Both the position numbers and the translations under genes were made by a program. Positions 1 to 7,476 of a stretch of DNA of 17,952 nucleotides are shown one piece after another. Source of the stretch: Clostridium sp. (lineage in GTDB: Bacteria > Bacillota > Clostridia > Lachnospirales > Lachnospiraceae); assembly GCA_016302185.1 (NCBI GenBank), contig JAEDOC010000027.1, positions 1-17,952 on the forward strand, written 5' to 3'. The stretch's first letter is position 1; every line of letters begins with the position of its first letter. The notes beneath the pieces are model-generated. The model saw only the letters and a program-made list of their open reading frames with translations. It had not been told where the DNA came from and did not search any database.

Positions 1-15
1 AACAGCAACTCGTTT

Positions 16-44
16 ATCTTATCACAACTCGTTGTGTTTGTCAA
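16..44 (-). promoter_or_regulatory. rrn-type promoter, proximal of three (leftward)
   Basis: Read on the minus strand, a perfect -35 TTGACA (39-44) is followed after exactly 17 bases by the -10 TAAGAT (16-21), preceded by TGA (extended -10). Transcription would start near position 9 and leave the window to the left. An A-run precedes the -35. The spacer contains CACAAC-GA-GTTGTG, and the 9-mer AACGAGTTG occurs both in the spacer (25-33) and at the start site (6-14). A stable RNA operon is the likely target, but that gene lies outside the window. Confidence 0.85.
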
Positions 45-103
45 CAACTTTTTTATTTTCTTTTTTCAAAGAAATGTTGTCGTATTTCGTCGACAGCTTG
101 AAT

Positions 104-132
104 ATCATATCACAGCTTTTGTATTGTGTCAA
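104..132 (-). promoter_or_regulatory. rrn-type promoter, middle of three (leftward)
   Basis: On the minus strand, -35 TTGACA (127-132), a 17-base spacer and -10 TATGAT (104-109) with a TGA extension. It shares the context AAAAAAGTnG before the -35 and TGTGATAnGATA around the -10 with the promoter 88 bases downstream, which suggests duplication or strong common selection. Tandem near-consensus promoters of this kind are typical of rRNA operons. Confidence 0.85.
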
Positions 133-211
133 CCACTTTTTTCAAGTTGTTTTGATATTCTCCGCAACTTCTTTCTGAGGTTGCTCAGCGTTTTTCTCAC
201 GCTGGAATTAC

Positions 212-240
212 AATATATCATGTGTTTCTATGATTGTCAA
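212..240 (-). promoter_or_regulatory. rrn-type promoter, distal of three (leftward)
   Basis: On the minus strand, -35 TTGACA (235-240), a 17-base spacer and -10 TATATT (212-217), again preceded by TGA. Its flanks differ from those of the two downstream promoters. Just downstream on the minus strand (about 187-203) AGCG and CGCT can form a small hairpin. The three promoters are spaced by 88 and 108 bases. Confidence 0.8.
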
Positions 241-405
241 GGGAATTTTATCCGTTTTTCAAACAATTTTTTTCAACCACCAAATATGCTCTTTTTTCTT
301 TATTCTATCTATATTTTGTGGTCTTTCATTCTCTTGGACTTATCAGTTTTCTCTATGTTTTTTCTTTTATTGTTTTAATTGTTTTAATAATATGTATTTA
401 ATATA
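241..405. other. AT-rich gene-free spacer
   Basis: This is a strongly AT-rich stretch between the distal leftward promoter and the dehydrogenase relic. I see no credible gene; the plus-strand reading frames here encode only Phe/Leu-rich low-complexity peptides. Minus-strand A-tracts could act as UP-element-like or bent DNA upstream of the promoters. An AT-only inverted repeat (386-393 with 403-410) overlaps the stop codon of the relic and could be a weak terminator, but it is not convincing. Confidence 0.5.
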
Positions 406-914
406 TTATTTTGTCTTTTGAACTCCATTAACCACATGAATTGGTGTGCCTTTTTGATAGGCCTCTGCGTTGTGGATAGAACAATCCAGAATTCTCTGAC
501 GGCTTTCTCTGGGGGCCAAGGCAATATGTGGTGTAATAATACGGTTTTTGGCAGTTAATAACGGATTACCCCCGCGAATCGGTTCCGAAGAAACGACATC
601 CAGCCCTGCCGCAAATATCTTTCCGCAGTTCAGCGCATCTGCCACATCCTGTTCCGCGATCAGACCGCCCCGGCTGCTGTTTAAAAGGATCACCCCTTCC
701 TTCATTCTGGAAATGCTATTCCAAAAGAACCAGTCAGAATTCCTTTCCGGGCTGCATATTCATAATCCACCACATTATAACCGGTGGTCAGAACACTGAT
801 TGCCCTCAGAGCGGGGCAGGCATCGATCACCGCTCGGGTAATCGGAGTTTTGTTGGTATAAACCATCTCCGCATATCCTGTTATATCCTGTATTGCCTGT
901 ATCAGAACATATTC
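406..914 (-). pseudogene. Relic of D-2-hydroxyacid dehydrogenase (glycerate dehydrogenase type)
   Basis: Two pieces of one D-2-hydroxyacid dehydrogenase are visible in different frames. The N-proximal piece reads leftwards from 914 and contains TNKTPITRAVIDACP and VLTTGYNVVDYEYAARKGI, typical of the N-terminal catalytic domain, then stops at a TGA (702-704). The C-terminal piece, in another frame from about 740 to 406, contains NSISRMKEGVILLNSSRGG, a GLDVVSSEP segment and ITPHIALAPRESRQR, ending in VVNG. From family knowledge intact proteins are near 315-320 residues. The first ~40 residues and a central block of roughly 120 residues, including the NAD-binding GxGxxG, are missing. There is no start codon: the remnant follows in frame directly after the stop of the upstream CvpA-type gene. 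It is clearly non-functional as a dehydrogenase; the short 99-residue open frame (705-406) is not a real gene. Confidence 0.88.
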
Positions 915-1625
915 CTATATCAGGCTGTTTACCACATTCAGCACCATCTGCCCCAGCAGATTATGATTATAAAGAAAAGACAGCCATGTGCTCTCTTCAA
1001 TCTGGTGAATTACCGCTCTTCCGATATCAGTTCCGGAAAATGCTGTGATAAAGAGACAGGCGATCCACAGAAACAGAAGCCCCTCCGCACCTCCGAGAAT
1101 CGCTCCGGCAATTTTGTTCGTCCCGGAAAGCACCGGCAGGCGGGCCACCAGATCCAGCCATACCGTCAGTATCCGAATTGCTGTGAATACAAGTACAAAA
1201 ACCAGCAAAAAGGAGATAATGTTAATAATCGCGTTGGCCAGATATTTTGAAACATACTGTGTAAAGGTCTTTACACCGAGAATTTCATAAACCTCATTAT
1301 TATTATTTTCCAGAAGTGCCCGTTTCAGCTGCGCCGGAAAATCCATTTCTTCAATGGCAAGGCGTTGTGCCGCCGGTTCTTCCATCTCCGGCGTTTCTCC
1401 CAACCCAGCTGCTTTCTGCATACTGTTTTCAAACGCCGCGCAGATACCCGTATTATTTCTGATAAAACCGGTCACCTGCGGGGATACCGTATGAACAACC
1501 AAAAGGGTCAGCACCAGCGCCACTGCCGATACGGCAATCTTGATAAACCCGCGATAGTGCCCGTATAAAATCATTCCAGCCAGATATACTCCGACTGCAA
1601 TCGCTAACCAGTTTTCCCTCATCAT
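915..1625 (-). CDS. CvpA-family membrane protein
   Basis: A membrane protein of about 236 residues resembling the CvpA (colicin V production) family, whose molecular role is poorly defined. I see hydrophobic segments near residues 5-22, 28-48, 128-158 and 172-196. A soluble loop (about 50-125) contains acidic and Asn-rich stretches. GHYRGFIK after the first helix and LPVLSGTNKIAGAILGGAEG before the last long helix fit the family pattern of a Gly-rich motif. I chose the ATG at 1625, which overlaps the TGA of the upstream HAD gene (AATGATG), implying translational coupling; a GTG at 1640 is possible but lies inside the upstream gene. It is the last intact gene of the minus-strand block, followed only by the dehydrogenase relic. 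Confidence 0.75.
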   Translation of the reverse strand: MMRENWLAIAVGVYLAGMILYGHYRGFIKIAVSAVALVLTLLVVHTVSPQVTGFIRNNTGICAAFENSMQKAAGLGETPEMEEPAAQRLAIEEMDFPAQLKRALLENNNNEVYEILGVKTFTQYVSKYLANAIINIISFLLVFVLVFTAIRILTVWLDLVARLPVLSGTNKIAGAILGGAEGLLFLWIACLFITAFSGTDIGRAVIHQIEESTWLSFLYNHNLLGQMVLNVVNSLI

Positions 1626-2461
1626 TTCTTTAATACCCACTGTTCGATCGCCGCAGCAACCCCATCCTGATCATTGGACAGTGTAATCCTGTCTGCCTTC
1701 TTCTTGACAAACGGCGCGCCGTTCTCCATACATACCCCGATTCCGGCAGCCAAAAGCATGGGAAGATCATTTTCTCCGTCTCCGCAGGCCATGGTTTCCT
1801 CCGAAGAAAGCCCCAGAAAATGACTCAGCTGCAGCAGTCCGCTTCCCTTCGTCACTCCGGCAGCATTCAGTTCCAGATTCCACGGCATGGAAGAGGTAAC
1901 TAAAAGGCCGGGAAGGCAATCCAGAGCCTTTCTTACCTCCTCTCGCACCGCCTTGTCTTCCTGACGGAAGCTCAGATTCAGCTTCTGCACCTTCACATGG
2001 GTTTCTTCCAGATAGCTGCAGATATCTTCCACTGTCTTTCTGGTTTCCCGCACAAAACGACAATGGAATTCCGGAAATCCGAACTCTTCCAGTACATCAA
2101 GGAAATGGCGTTCACAGACGCCGGTGCCGCCGATATACATATCATAAATCAGGGGATACCGTCGGAGAATCTGCGCCGTCTCCCACGCAGTCCGCCAATC
2201 GATACAGCCGGATGCAATCTCCTTGTCTTCTTTCATATCCCAGACAGATGCACCATTGGTAAAAATGCCGTAGCGCACGCCGGGAAGGGTTAAAATAGTC
2301 TCGGGGACCGCATGCTTGGCACGTCCGGTGGACGGGACAATCTGGATCCCCTGTTTTTCACATTCTTGAAATACCGCAATGGTCCTGGCGGACACCTGCT
2401 TTTCCGAGTTCAGCAGGGTTCCGTCCAGATCCAGTGCGATCAGCTTTATTGTTTTTTCCAT
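1622..2461 (-). CDS. Cof-type HAD-IIB hydrolase
   Basis: A 279-residue haloacid dehalogenase-like phosphatase of the Cof subfamily (IIB), predicted cytosolic, acting on small phosphorylated metabolites such as sugar phosphates; the substrate cannot be read from sequence. Motif I DLDGT is at residues 11-15 with nucleophile D11 and acid/base D13. Motif II is around STGR (44-47), the lysine of motif III is in GVTKG (about K205), and motif IV is GDGEND (227-232). The alpha/beta cap lies between motifs II and III. Length is normal. It starts 12 bases after the stop of the TPR/coiled-coil gene with no strong ribosome binding site and overlaps the CvpA-type gene at its end, so it appears to sit inside a polycistronic unit. 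Confidence 0.9.
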   Translation of the reverse strand: MEKTIKLIALDLDGTLLNSEKQVSARTIAVFQECEKQGIQIVPSTGRAKHAVPETILTLPGVRYGIFTNGASVWDMKEDKEIASGCIDWRTAWETAQILRRYPLIYDMYIGGTGVCERHFLDVLEEFGFPEFHCRFVRETRKTVEDICSYLEETHVKVQKLNLSFRQEDKAVREEVRKALDCLPGLLVTSSMPWNLELNAAGVTKGSGLLQLSHFLGLSSEETMACGDGENDLPMLLAAGIGVCMENGAPFVKKKADRITLSNDQDGVAAAIEQWVLKK

Positions 2462-2473
2462 GTTATCTGTTAT

Positions 2474-4711
2474 TTAATCAAAAAAATGCTTTTCTTTCAG
2501 AATCAGCAGACCATCCTTGTCATATTTGGATGAGAACAAATCACCAAAGGATTTCTTCTCCGCCTTGTCGGCAGCTTCCTCAATCAGATCTTCTGCGCTG
2601 ATACGTGTCAGAGGTTCTCCGTCCTCTTCCATCATCTCCGCGCGCTCATAGAGAGCCAGCATACTCTTGCCAGAAATACTGCAGTCAATCTCAGCCGCAT
2701 ATTTGCAGGCATACTGGACAAATTCCTCCACATCCATCTCTTTCCCATCATCCTGCGCGACTTCTTTCTCTCCGTAAGGATCCGATTCTGTCTGTTTCTC
2801 ATACTCTTTTGACGGGGCATCCTCCGGATATCCTCCATCTGATTCATAGGAATGCTGGCGGCGGGCCTCCTCTTCCTCCCGACGGCGCAGATCCTCTTCA
2901 TATTCTGCCTGACGGCGGGCTTCCTCGGCGGCCAGTTCTGCCTGGTATCTGGCGGCATTCTCTGCCTCCAGTTCTGCCTGGCGGCGAGCCTCTTCCGCTG
3001 CTACCTCTGCCTGATATCTGGCCTCTTCTTCCCGGCGACGGGCTTCTTCCGCTGCCAGTTCCGCCTGACGGCGGGCCTCTTCCTCACGGATCAGCTGCAG
3101 CCGTCTGGCCTCCTGCGCGTCACGGGCTGCCTGACGGCGAATCTCCTCCTCCCGCTCTGCAAGACGCTTTCTGGCCTCTTCTGCTTCCTGTGCTGCTGTC
3201 TCTCTGGCGCGGGCTTCCGCTGCCGCCTGCGCACGTGCTCCGTACTCCGACGTTCTGGTATCACAGCCAATATATTGGAATTTACCGGCAAGTTCAGGAT
3301 ATCTGCTGTGCAGCTGCTCCATTCTTGACGGTGTATCAATCAGGACAACAATCATACCGGTCTCATCCCGTCCCATCAGCTGATTCAGCTCATCTACAGT
3401 CTCTGCTGTCAGATCACCGGCCCGTTCTACCACCAGATCCTTTCCGGCCAGACGGTCTGCCACCGCAAAAATACCTTTCCGGCTCAGCTTGTCACCGCTG
3501 ATCTTCGCCACCGGGTTCTTGCTTCCCAGTTCACGGTGAATTTTCTTTAAGGACTCTAACGCAAGAGCCAGACCGCCTTCCGGATCTTCCGCTTCAATCA
3601 TCAGATGATTGCTGCTTTCTTCTTCCTCATCAGCTTCCAGATCCCAGTCCTCCACCACAGTTTCTTCGTCTTCCGCAGCCGTCTCCTGCGCAGCCGTTTT
3701 CTCTGCTGTCTCCGCATCTGCCACTTTCTCTTCTGTTTCCGCATCTGCCTCTTCCGCAGACGCTGTCTCAGCTTCTTCCTGTTCCTGCGTTCTCTGCTCA
3801 TGCAGATCTCTGACATTCCGGAAAATCCTTGTTTCCGCCGCAGGGGAAGAGCTCTCTTCCTCATAGGGAGTTAATTTGGACACCTCTCTGGCCAGATCTT
3901 CCTCAGCCTTGGCCTCATGAAGGCTGACTGCCAGATCCTCATCCAGAACCGGCGCTGCAGGCGCTTCGTCTTCTTTTGCAGGCTTCTCGCCGCGCACCTC
4001 GTCTTCCGGATCTTCGGAATCATAGTACTCCTCCTCCGGCTCGGACCGATAGGTTCCGTTCTTATACTTCTCTTCGACAGCGCGAAGCTTTTCTTCGTAT
4101 TTTTCCCGGTTCTCCACCAGATCCATCTGATACTTGGTCAACGGCGCAAACTGAAGCTTCAGTTCCATCGCCTTGTCCACGTATTTGCCCAGACCGAACA
4201 TCAGCATAATCTTATCACAGGTTTTTACGCAGTCATCCTCTTTTCCGGCATCCTTATAAAGCTCTGCCAGATGATACATCCATTTCTCATCCAGCTCCTC
4301 CTGACAGTACCGCTCCAGAGAGTTGATCTGCTGTTCCACCGGGGCTCCCTTAGCTTCCAGAATCAGGAAACGAAGCAAATTCTGGCGTGGATCATCTCCT
4401 GTCAGATCACAGAATTCCCGATAATAAGCCTCTGCCTCCTGCACATTACCTTCGCGAAGAGCCAGATCGGTCAGCTTAAATAACAGCCCCTTGCCGATAG
4501 GCGCACGCTCGTAAGCAAGAAGAAGAATATCCTTCGCATCCTGATACTCCTCATTTCTCTCGTATACCTGGGCGACCATTGTAAGTAAGCTGGTGCTGCG
4601 GACACGGCGCCAGTCAATGGTATCGGCAATCTTCATTGCCGTCTCATAATCCCCTTTGTTAATCAGTTTCTTGATCTGTTCAACCTTAATGTTAAACTCA
4701 TACTTATCCAT
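2474..4711 (-). CDS. TPR / degenerate AAA-like / E-A-R coiled-coil protein
   Basis: A 745-residue protein without signal peptide or membrane segment; function unknown. Residues 1-200 look like helical TPR-type repeats (for example GDYETAMKIADTIDW, EEYQDAKDILLLAYERAP). Residues 205-375 are a very acidic, Glu/Ala/Thr-rich linker. Residues 376-486 resemble the middle of a CbxX/SpoVK-type AAA+ domain (DLVVERAGDLTAETVDEL, GMIVVLIDTPSRMEQL, YPELAGKF), but there is no Walker A and the acidic Walker B residues are not preserved. Residues 487-620 are a near-repetitive Glu/Ala/Arg coiled coil (units like AAEEARRQAEL). Residues 655-745 form a separate folded-looking C-terminal domain. The start has GGAG ten bases upstream. 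It lies 47 bases downstream of recR and just upstream of the HAD gene. A scaffold or regulatory role is plausible inference only. Confidence 0.7.
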   Translation of the reverse strand: MDKYEFNIKVEQIKKLINKGDYETAMKIADTIDWRRVRSTSLLTMVAQVYERNEEYQDAKDILLLAYERAPIGKGLLFKLTDLALREGNVQEAEAYYREFCDLTGDDPRQNLLRFLILEAKGAPVEQQINSLERYCQEELDEKWMYHLAELYKDAGKEDDCVKTCDKIMLMFGLGKYVDKAMELKLQFAPLTKYQMDLVENREKYEEKLRAVEEKYKNGTYRSEPEEEYYDSEDPEDEVRGEKPAKEDEAPAAPVLDEDLAVSLHEAKAEEDLAREVSKLTPYEEESSSPAAETRIFRNVRDLHEQRTQEQEEAETASAEEADAETEEKVADAETAEKTAAQETAAEDEETVVEDWDLEADEEEESSNHLMIEAEDPEGGLALALESLKKIHRELGSKNPVAKISGDKLSRKGIFAVADRLAGKDLVVERAGDLTAETVDELNQLMGRDETGMIVVLIDTPSRMEQLHSRYPELAGKFQYIGCDTRTSEYGARAQAAAEARARETAAQEAEEARKRLAEREEEIRRQAARDAQEARRLQLIREEEARRQAELAAEEARRREEEARYQAEVAAEEARRQAELEAENAARYQAELAAEEARRQAEYEEDLRRREEEEARRQHSYESDGGYPEDAPSKEYEKQTESDPYGEKEVAQDDGKEMDVEEFVQYACKYAAEIDCSISGKSMLALYERAEMMEEDGEPLTRISAEDLIEEAADKAEKKSFGDLFSSKYDKDGLLILKEKHFFD

Positions 4712-4732
4712 TTGAATGCATCTCCTACCCCA

Positions 4733-4746
4733 CCCGAAGCTTCGGG
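4733..4746. repeat. 14-bp perfect palindrome between recR and the TPR gene
   Basis: CCCGAAGCTTCGGG is a perfect palindrome in the 47-base gap after recR and just before the ribosome binding site of the TPR/coiled-coil gene. It has no loop and no T-run, so it is not a standard terminator; it could be a small mRNA hairpin or a protein site. Confidence 0.4.
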
Positions 4747-4758
4747 CGACTTTCCTCG

Positions 4759-5358
4759 TTACAGCTCTGTCCGGCCATCCAGGGCGCGCAGCAGCGTAAC
4801 CTCGTCAATATACTCTAAATCTCCGCCCACCGGAACACCGCTGGCAATTCTTGTTACCTTGATTCCGGTTGGTTTGATCAGCTTGCTGATATACATGGCT
4901 GTGGTCTCGCCCTCCAGACTGGAGTTGGTAGCGATGATCACTTCCTTTACCTCTTCTCTCTGAAGACGGGTCATCAATTCCTTCAGCCGGATATCCCCCG
5001 GTCCGATTCCAAGCATCGGGGAAATGGCACCATGAAGGACATGATAAACTCCTTCATATTTTCCGGTTTTCTCATAGGCCGCCAGATCTCTGGTATTCTC
5101 TACTACCATAATCGTACTGTGATCTCTTCGATCACTGCTGCAGATCGGACAGATCTCCCGATCCGTCAGCGTACAGCACTCTTTGCAATAGCGGACATTG
5201 GCCTTGGCATCCACAATCGCTCCGGATAAGCGTTCCACCTGCTCCTGCGGCATATGAATGATGTGAAATGCCAGTCGCTGCGCAGATTTGCTTCCGATGC
5301 CGGGAAGCTTTGATAATTCTTCAATTAACTTGGTAATCTGACTGCTGTAATAATCCAT
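4759..5358 (-). CDS. recR: Recombination mediator RecR
   Basis: A 199-residue RecR, the ring-forming partner of RecO/RecF that helps load RecA onto gapped DNA during recombinational repair. Domains in order: a helix-hairpin-helix around LPGIGSKSAQRLA (18-30), a four-cysteine zinc site (C58, C61, C70, C73), a Toprim domain starting at STIMVVENTRDLAAYE (about 81-95) and continuing through HGAISPMLGIGPGDI, and a C-terminal ATP-binding-like tail. Length is normal for the family. Its ATG follows the ebfC stop by three bases with only a weak ribosome binding site, so translation is probably coupled to ebfC. This dnaX-ebfC-recR order is widely conserved in bacteria. Confidence 0.97.
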   Translation of the reverse strand: MDYYSSQITKLIEELSKLPGIGSKSAQRLAFHIIHMPQEQVERLSGAIVDAKANVRYCKECCTLTDREICPICSSDRRDHSTIMVVENTRDLAAYEKTGKYEGVYHVLHGAISPMLGIGPGDIRLKELMTRLQREEVKEVIIATNSSLEGETTAMYISKLIKPTGIKVTRIASGVPVGGDLEYIDEVTLLRALDGRTEL

Positions 5359-5361
5359 AAC

Positions 5362-5715
5362 CTAGAAGGGGAATCCTCCGCCTAAACCGCCCATACCACC
5401 GGTCAGCTTTGCCATCGCAGCGGAGCTGTCCTCCTCTGCCTGACGAAGAGCCTCATTGGTAGCAGCTACAATCAGATCCTGCAGCATCTCAATATCATCC
5501 GGATCCACAACCTCTTCTGACAATTTCACTGCAGTTACCTGCTTCTTTCCGGTTACGGTAACAGAAACCGCACCGCCGCCGGCGGAGGCCGTGTACTCCT
5601 TCTCCTCCAGTGCCCTGGTGGTCTCCTCCATCTGACGCTGCATTCTCTGCGCCTGCTTCATCAAGTTGTTCATATTGCCGGGCATACCGCCCGGAAAACC
5701 GCCACGTTTTGCCAT
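5362..5715 (-). CDS. ebfC: Nucleoid-associated protein EbfC/YbaB
   Basis: A 117-residue YbaB/EbfC-family DNA-binding protein, a small dimer that binds the nucleoid and is almost always encoded between dnaX and recR. The N-terminus is Gly/Met/Asn-rich (GGFPGGMPGNMNNLMKQAQ) and leads into the long helix QRMQRQMEETTRALEEKEYTA. The conserved beta core follows with GGGAVSVTVTGKKQVTAVKLSEEVVDPDDIEMLQDLIVAATNEAL, and a Gly/Phe-rich tail ends the protein. A strong ribosome binding site (AGGAGGA) sits about nine bases before the ATG. It is 62 bases downstream of dnaX. The Gly-rich extension at both ends is common in Clostridia. Confidence 0.95.
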   Translation of the reverse strand: MAKRGGFPGGMPGNMNNLMKQAQRMQRQMEETTRALEEKEYTASAGGGAVSVTVTGKKQVTAVKLSEEVVDPDDIEMLQDLIVAATNEALRQAEEDSSAAMAKLTGGMGGLGGGFPF

Positions 5716-5777
5716 GGTGTTCTTCCTCCTGTTTGCCTTATAAATTTATATGATAGATTTTTTTAAATCTTCTCTTT

Positions 5778-7433
5778 CTATTCTTCGATAGTAATATCCA
5801 TGTGAATCGCATTCTTCAGTTCATCCTCGCTCACATAGATCGTTGATTCTGTTTTTCCGGATTCATCCAGCCTTGCCTTAAAATCAATGGTTTTTCCATA
5901 TTTTTCCTGCACTGTCCGGGTTAACTCCTCAAAAACAGATTCCCTGTTCACAATTGAAAATGTTCCCTGTTCCGTGCAGACCACACAGAGGCAGCTGTCA
6001 CCGGCCGGTTCTACCACTGTATTTTTCAAGGCCGCCCTGCCGGCTCCGCTGACCATCCGGATCAGCTTCTGCCACTCCCCGCGAACCAGCATCAGATCCT
6101 CATACTGTGCTCTGGAAAGCGTCACCGTATTCGCCGGCTGCTGTACGCCTGCCGCACCCGCACCGGTGGAACCGTCGGATCCATTCCCGGCCACCCCGGA
6201 TCCATCAATTTCGGTTCCCGCCTTCTGGAGACCTGTTCCCAACACTGTCAGAGAAGCCAGATTTCCCAAATCCGGCGATAAATTCTCCAGCCGTTTCTCC
6301 AGGATACTCAGCCGCTGCAGGACAGAATCCAGATTCTGCTCCATCGACGGCTTTGTCAGTTTAATAAATGCAATCTCCACCAGCACCCGTTTCTGGCTGG
6401 CAAACTTAAGCTGTCCGGAAAGCTCGGAAAAAATCCGGATATAACGCATCAGAGTCTCGCCGGAGACCTCTGCCGCTTCTTCCCGGAGAAGGGCGATATT
6501 CTCCGCCGACATATCCAGCAGATCCTCCGCCTCATCCGTTGTCATAACAATCAGGAGATTTCTCATATACCAGACAAAATCATTAACCATCTGGCCCAAA
6601 TCCCGGCCCTGAATAATCATATCTTCAATGGTGTCAATACAGCCTCTGGTATCCTGTGCAATCACCGCCCGGAACAGGCGGCTGAAAACGCTGTTGTCCA
6701 CCGCGCCCAGCACTTCAAGCACATTTTCATAGGTCAGCTTCTCTCCAAAATGAAAAGCAGCACACTGATCTAAAAGGCTTAGCGCATCCCGCATGGAACC
6801 GTCCGCTGCCTTTGCTACATAGCGAAGGGCCTTATCCTCTACCTCAATCTGCTCCGCCCCGGTCAGTTCCTTTAATCGGGCAGCAATGGTATCAATGGAA
6901 ATCCGTTTGAAATCATATCTCTGACACCGGGACAGAATCGTAATGGGAATTTTGTGCACTTCCGTGGTCGCCAGAATAAATATCACATAGGACGGCGGCT
7001 CCTCCAGCGTCTTAAGGAGCGCATTAAACGCTCCGATGGACAGCATGTGCACCTCGTCGATAATATAAACACGGTACTTTCCATCCGTCGGCGGATACTG
7101 CACCTGCTCCCGGATATCACGGATATTTTCCACGCCGTTATTGGATGCCGCATCAATCTCCACCACATTCAATGAAGCACCTGCGGCAATCTGGCGGCAC
7201 ATGGCGCATTCTCCGCAAGGGCTTCCGTCCACCGGATGCTCGCAGTTTACTGCCTTCGCAAAAATCTTGGCGATACTGGTTTTTCCGGTACCTCTTGTCC
7301 CGCAGAACAGATAGGCATGTCCAATACGTCCTGACGTTATTTGATTTTTCAGTGTTTTTACAATAGGATCCTGGCCCTTTACCTCTTCAAATACGGCCGG
7401 ACGCCATTTACGATATAACGCAGTATAGGACAT
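5778..7433 (-). CDS. dnaX: DNA polymerase III subunit gamma/tau
   Basis: The clamp-loader ATPase subunit of DNA polymerase III, about 551 residues. AAA+ features are complete: Walker A GTRGTGKT (45-52), zinc cysteines C64, C73, C76 and C79, Walker B/DEVH (126-129), sensor 1 LATTE (155-159) and the SRC arginine finger (168-170). The clamp-loader lid and collar follow to about residue 360. A Gly/Ser/Ala-rich linker comes next (about 400-435), then a C-terminal tau-like domain. I chose ATG at 7433 because AAGGAG lies nine bases before it; the GTG two codons upstream is only three bases from that site. I saw no A-AAA-AAG slippery heptamer, so the gamma form by frameshifting is not indicated. It lies 43 bases downstream of the phosphofructokinase gene, so co-transcription is likely. 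Confidence 0.96.
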   Translation of the reverse strand: MSYTALYRKWRPAVFEEVKGQDPIVKTLKNQITSGRIGHAYLFCGTRGTGKTSIAKIFAKAVNCEHPVDGSPCGECAMCRQIAAGASLNVVEIDAASNNGVENIRDIREQVQYPPTDGKYRVYIIDEVHMLSIGAFNALLKTLEEPPSYVIFILATTEVHKIPITILSRCQRYDFKRISIDTIAARLKELTGAEQIEVEDKALRYVAKAADGSMRDALSLLDQCAAFHFGEKLTYENVLEVLGAVDNSVFSRLFRAVIAQDTRGCIDTIEDMIIQGRDLGQMVNDFVWYMRNLLIVMTTDEAEDLLDMSAENIALLREEAAEVSGETLMRYIRIFSELSGQLKFASQKRVLVEIAFIKLTKPSMEQNLDSVLQRLSILEKRLENLSPDLGNLASLTVLGTGLQKAGTEIDGSGVAGNGSDGSTGAGAAGVQQPANTVTLSRAQYEDLMLVRGEWQKLIRMVSGAGRAALKNTVVEPAGDSCLCVVCTEQGTFSIVNRESVFEELTRTVQEKYGKTIDFKARLDESGKTESTIYVSEDELKNAIHMDITIEE

Positions 7434-7476
7434 GAACACGCGCTCCTTCTCACATCATTCGTTCTGTTCTTCCGTT

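Noticed and set aside
60..91. BoxA-like antitermination motif (CATTTCTTTGAAAA on the minus strand)
   Set aside because: It resembles the rrn boxA, but it lies between two promoters, upstream of the last one, and is AT-rich; too weak to annotate.
34..421. Two plus-strand open frames rich in Phe and Leu
   Set aside because: They lie in AT-rich DNA occupied by three minus-strand promoters, have no ribosome binding site, and have low-complexity composition.
406..705. A 99-residue minus-strand open frame as an independent small gene
   Set aside because: It is the C-terminal piece of a dehydrogenase; recognisable family sequence (NSISR) continues upstream of its Met, and it has no ribosome binding site.
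2605..3501. A 298-residue plus-strand open frame opposite the TPR/coiled-coil gene
   Set aside because: It is a mirror of the repetitive E/A/R coding DNA, Pro/Leu-rich, without a start signal.
3601..3874. Arg-rich and Ser-rich frames in both directions
   Set aside because: These are shadows of the acidic low-complexity linker of the TPR/coiled-coil gene.
5778..7433. Programmed frameshift in dnaX producing the gamma form
   Set aside because: I found no A-AAA-AAG-type slippery run with a following hairpin in the coding strand.
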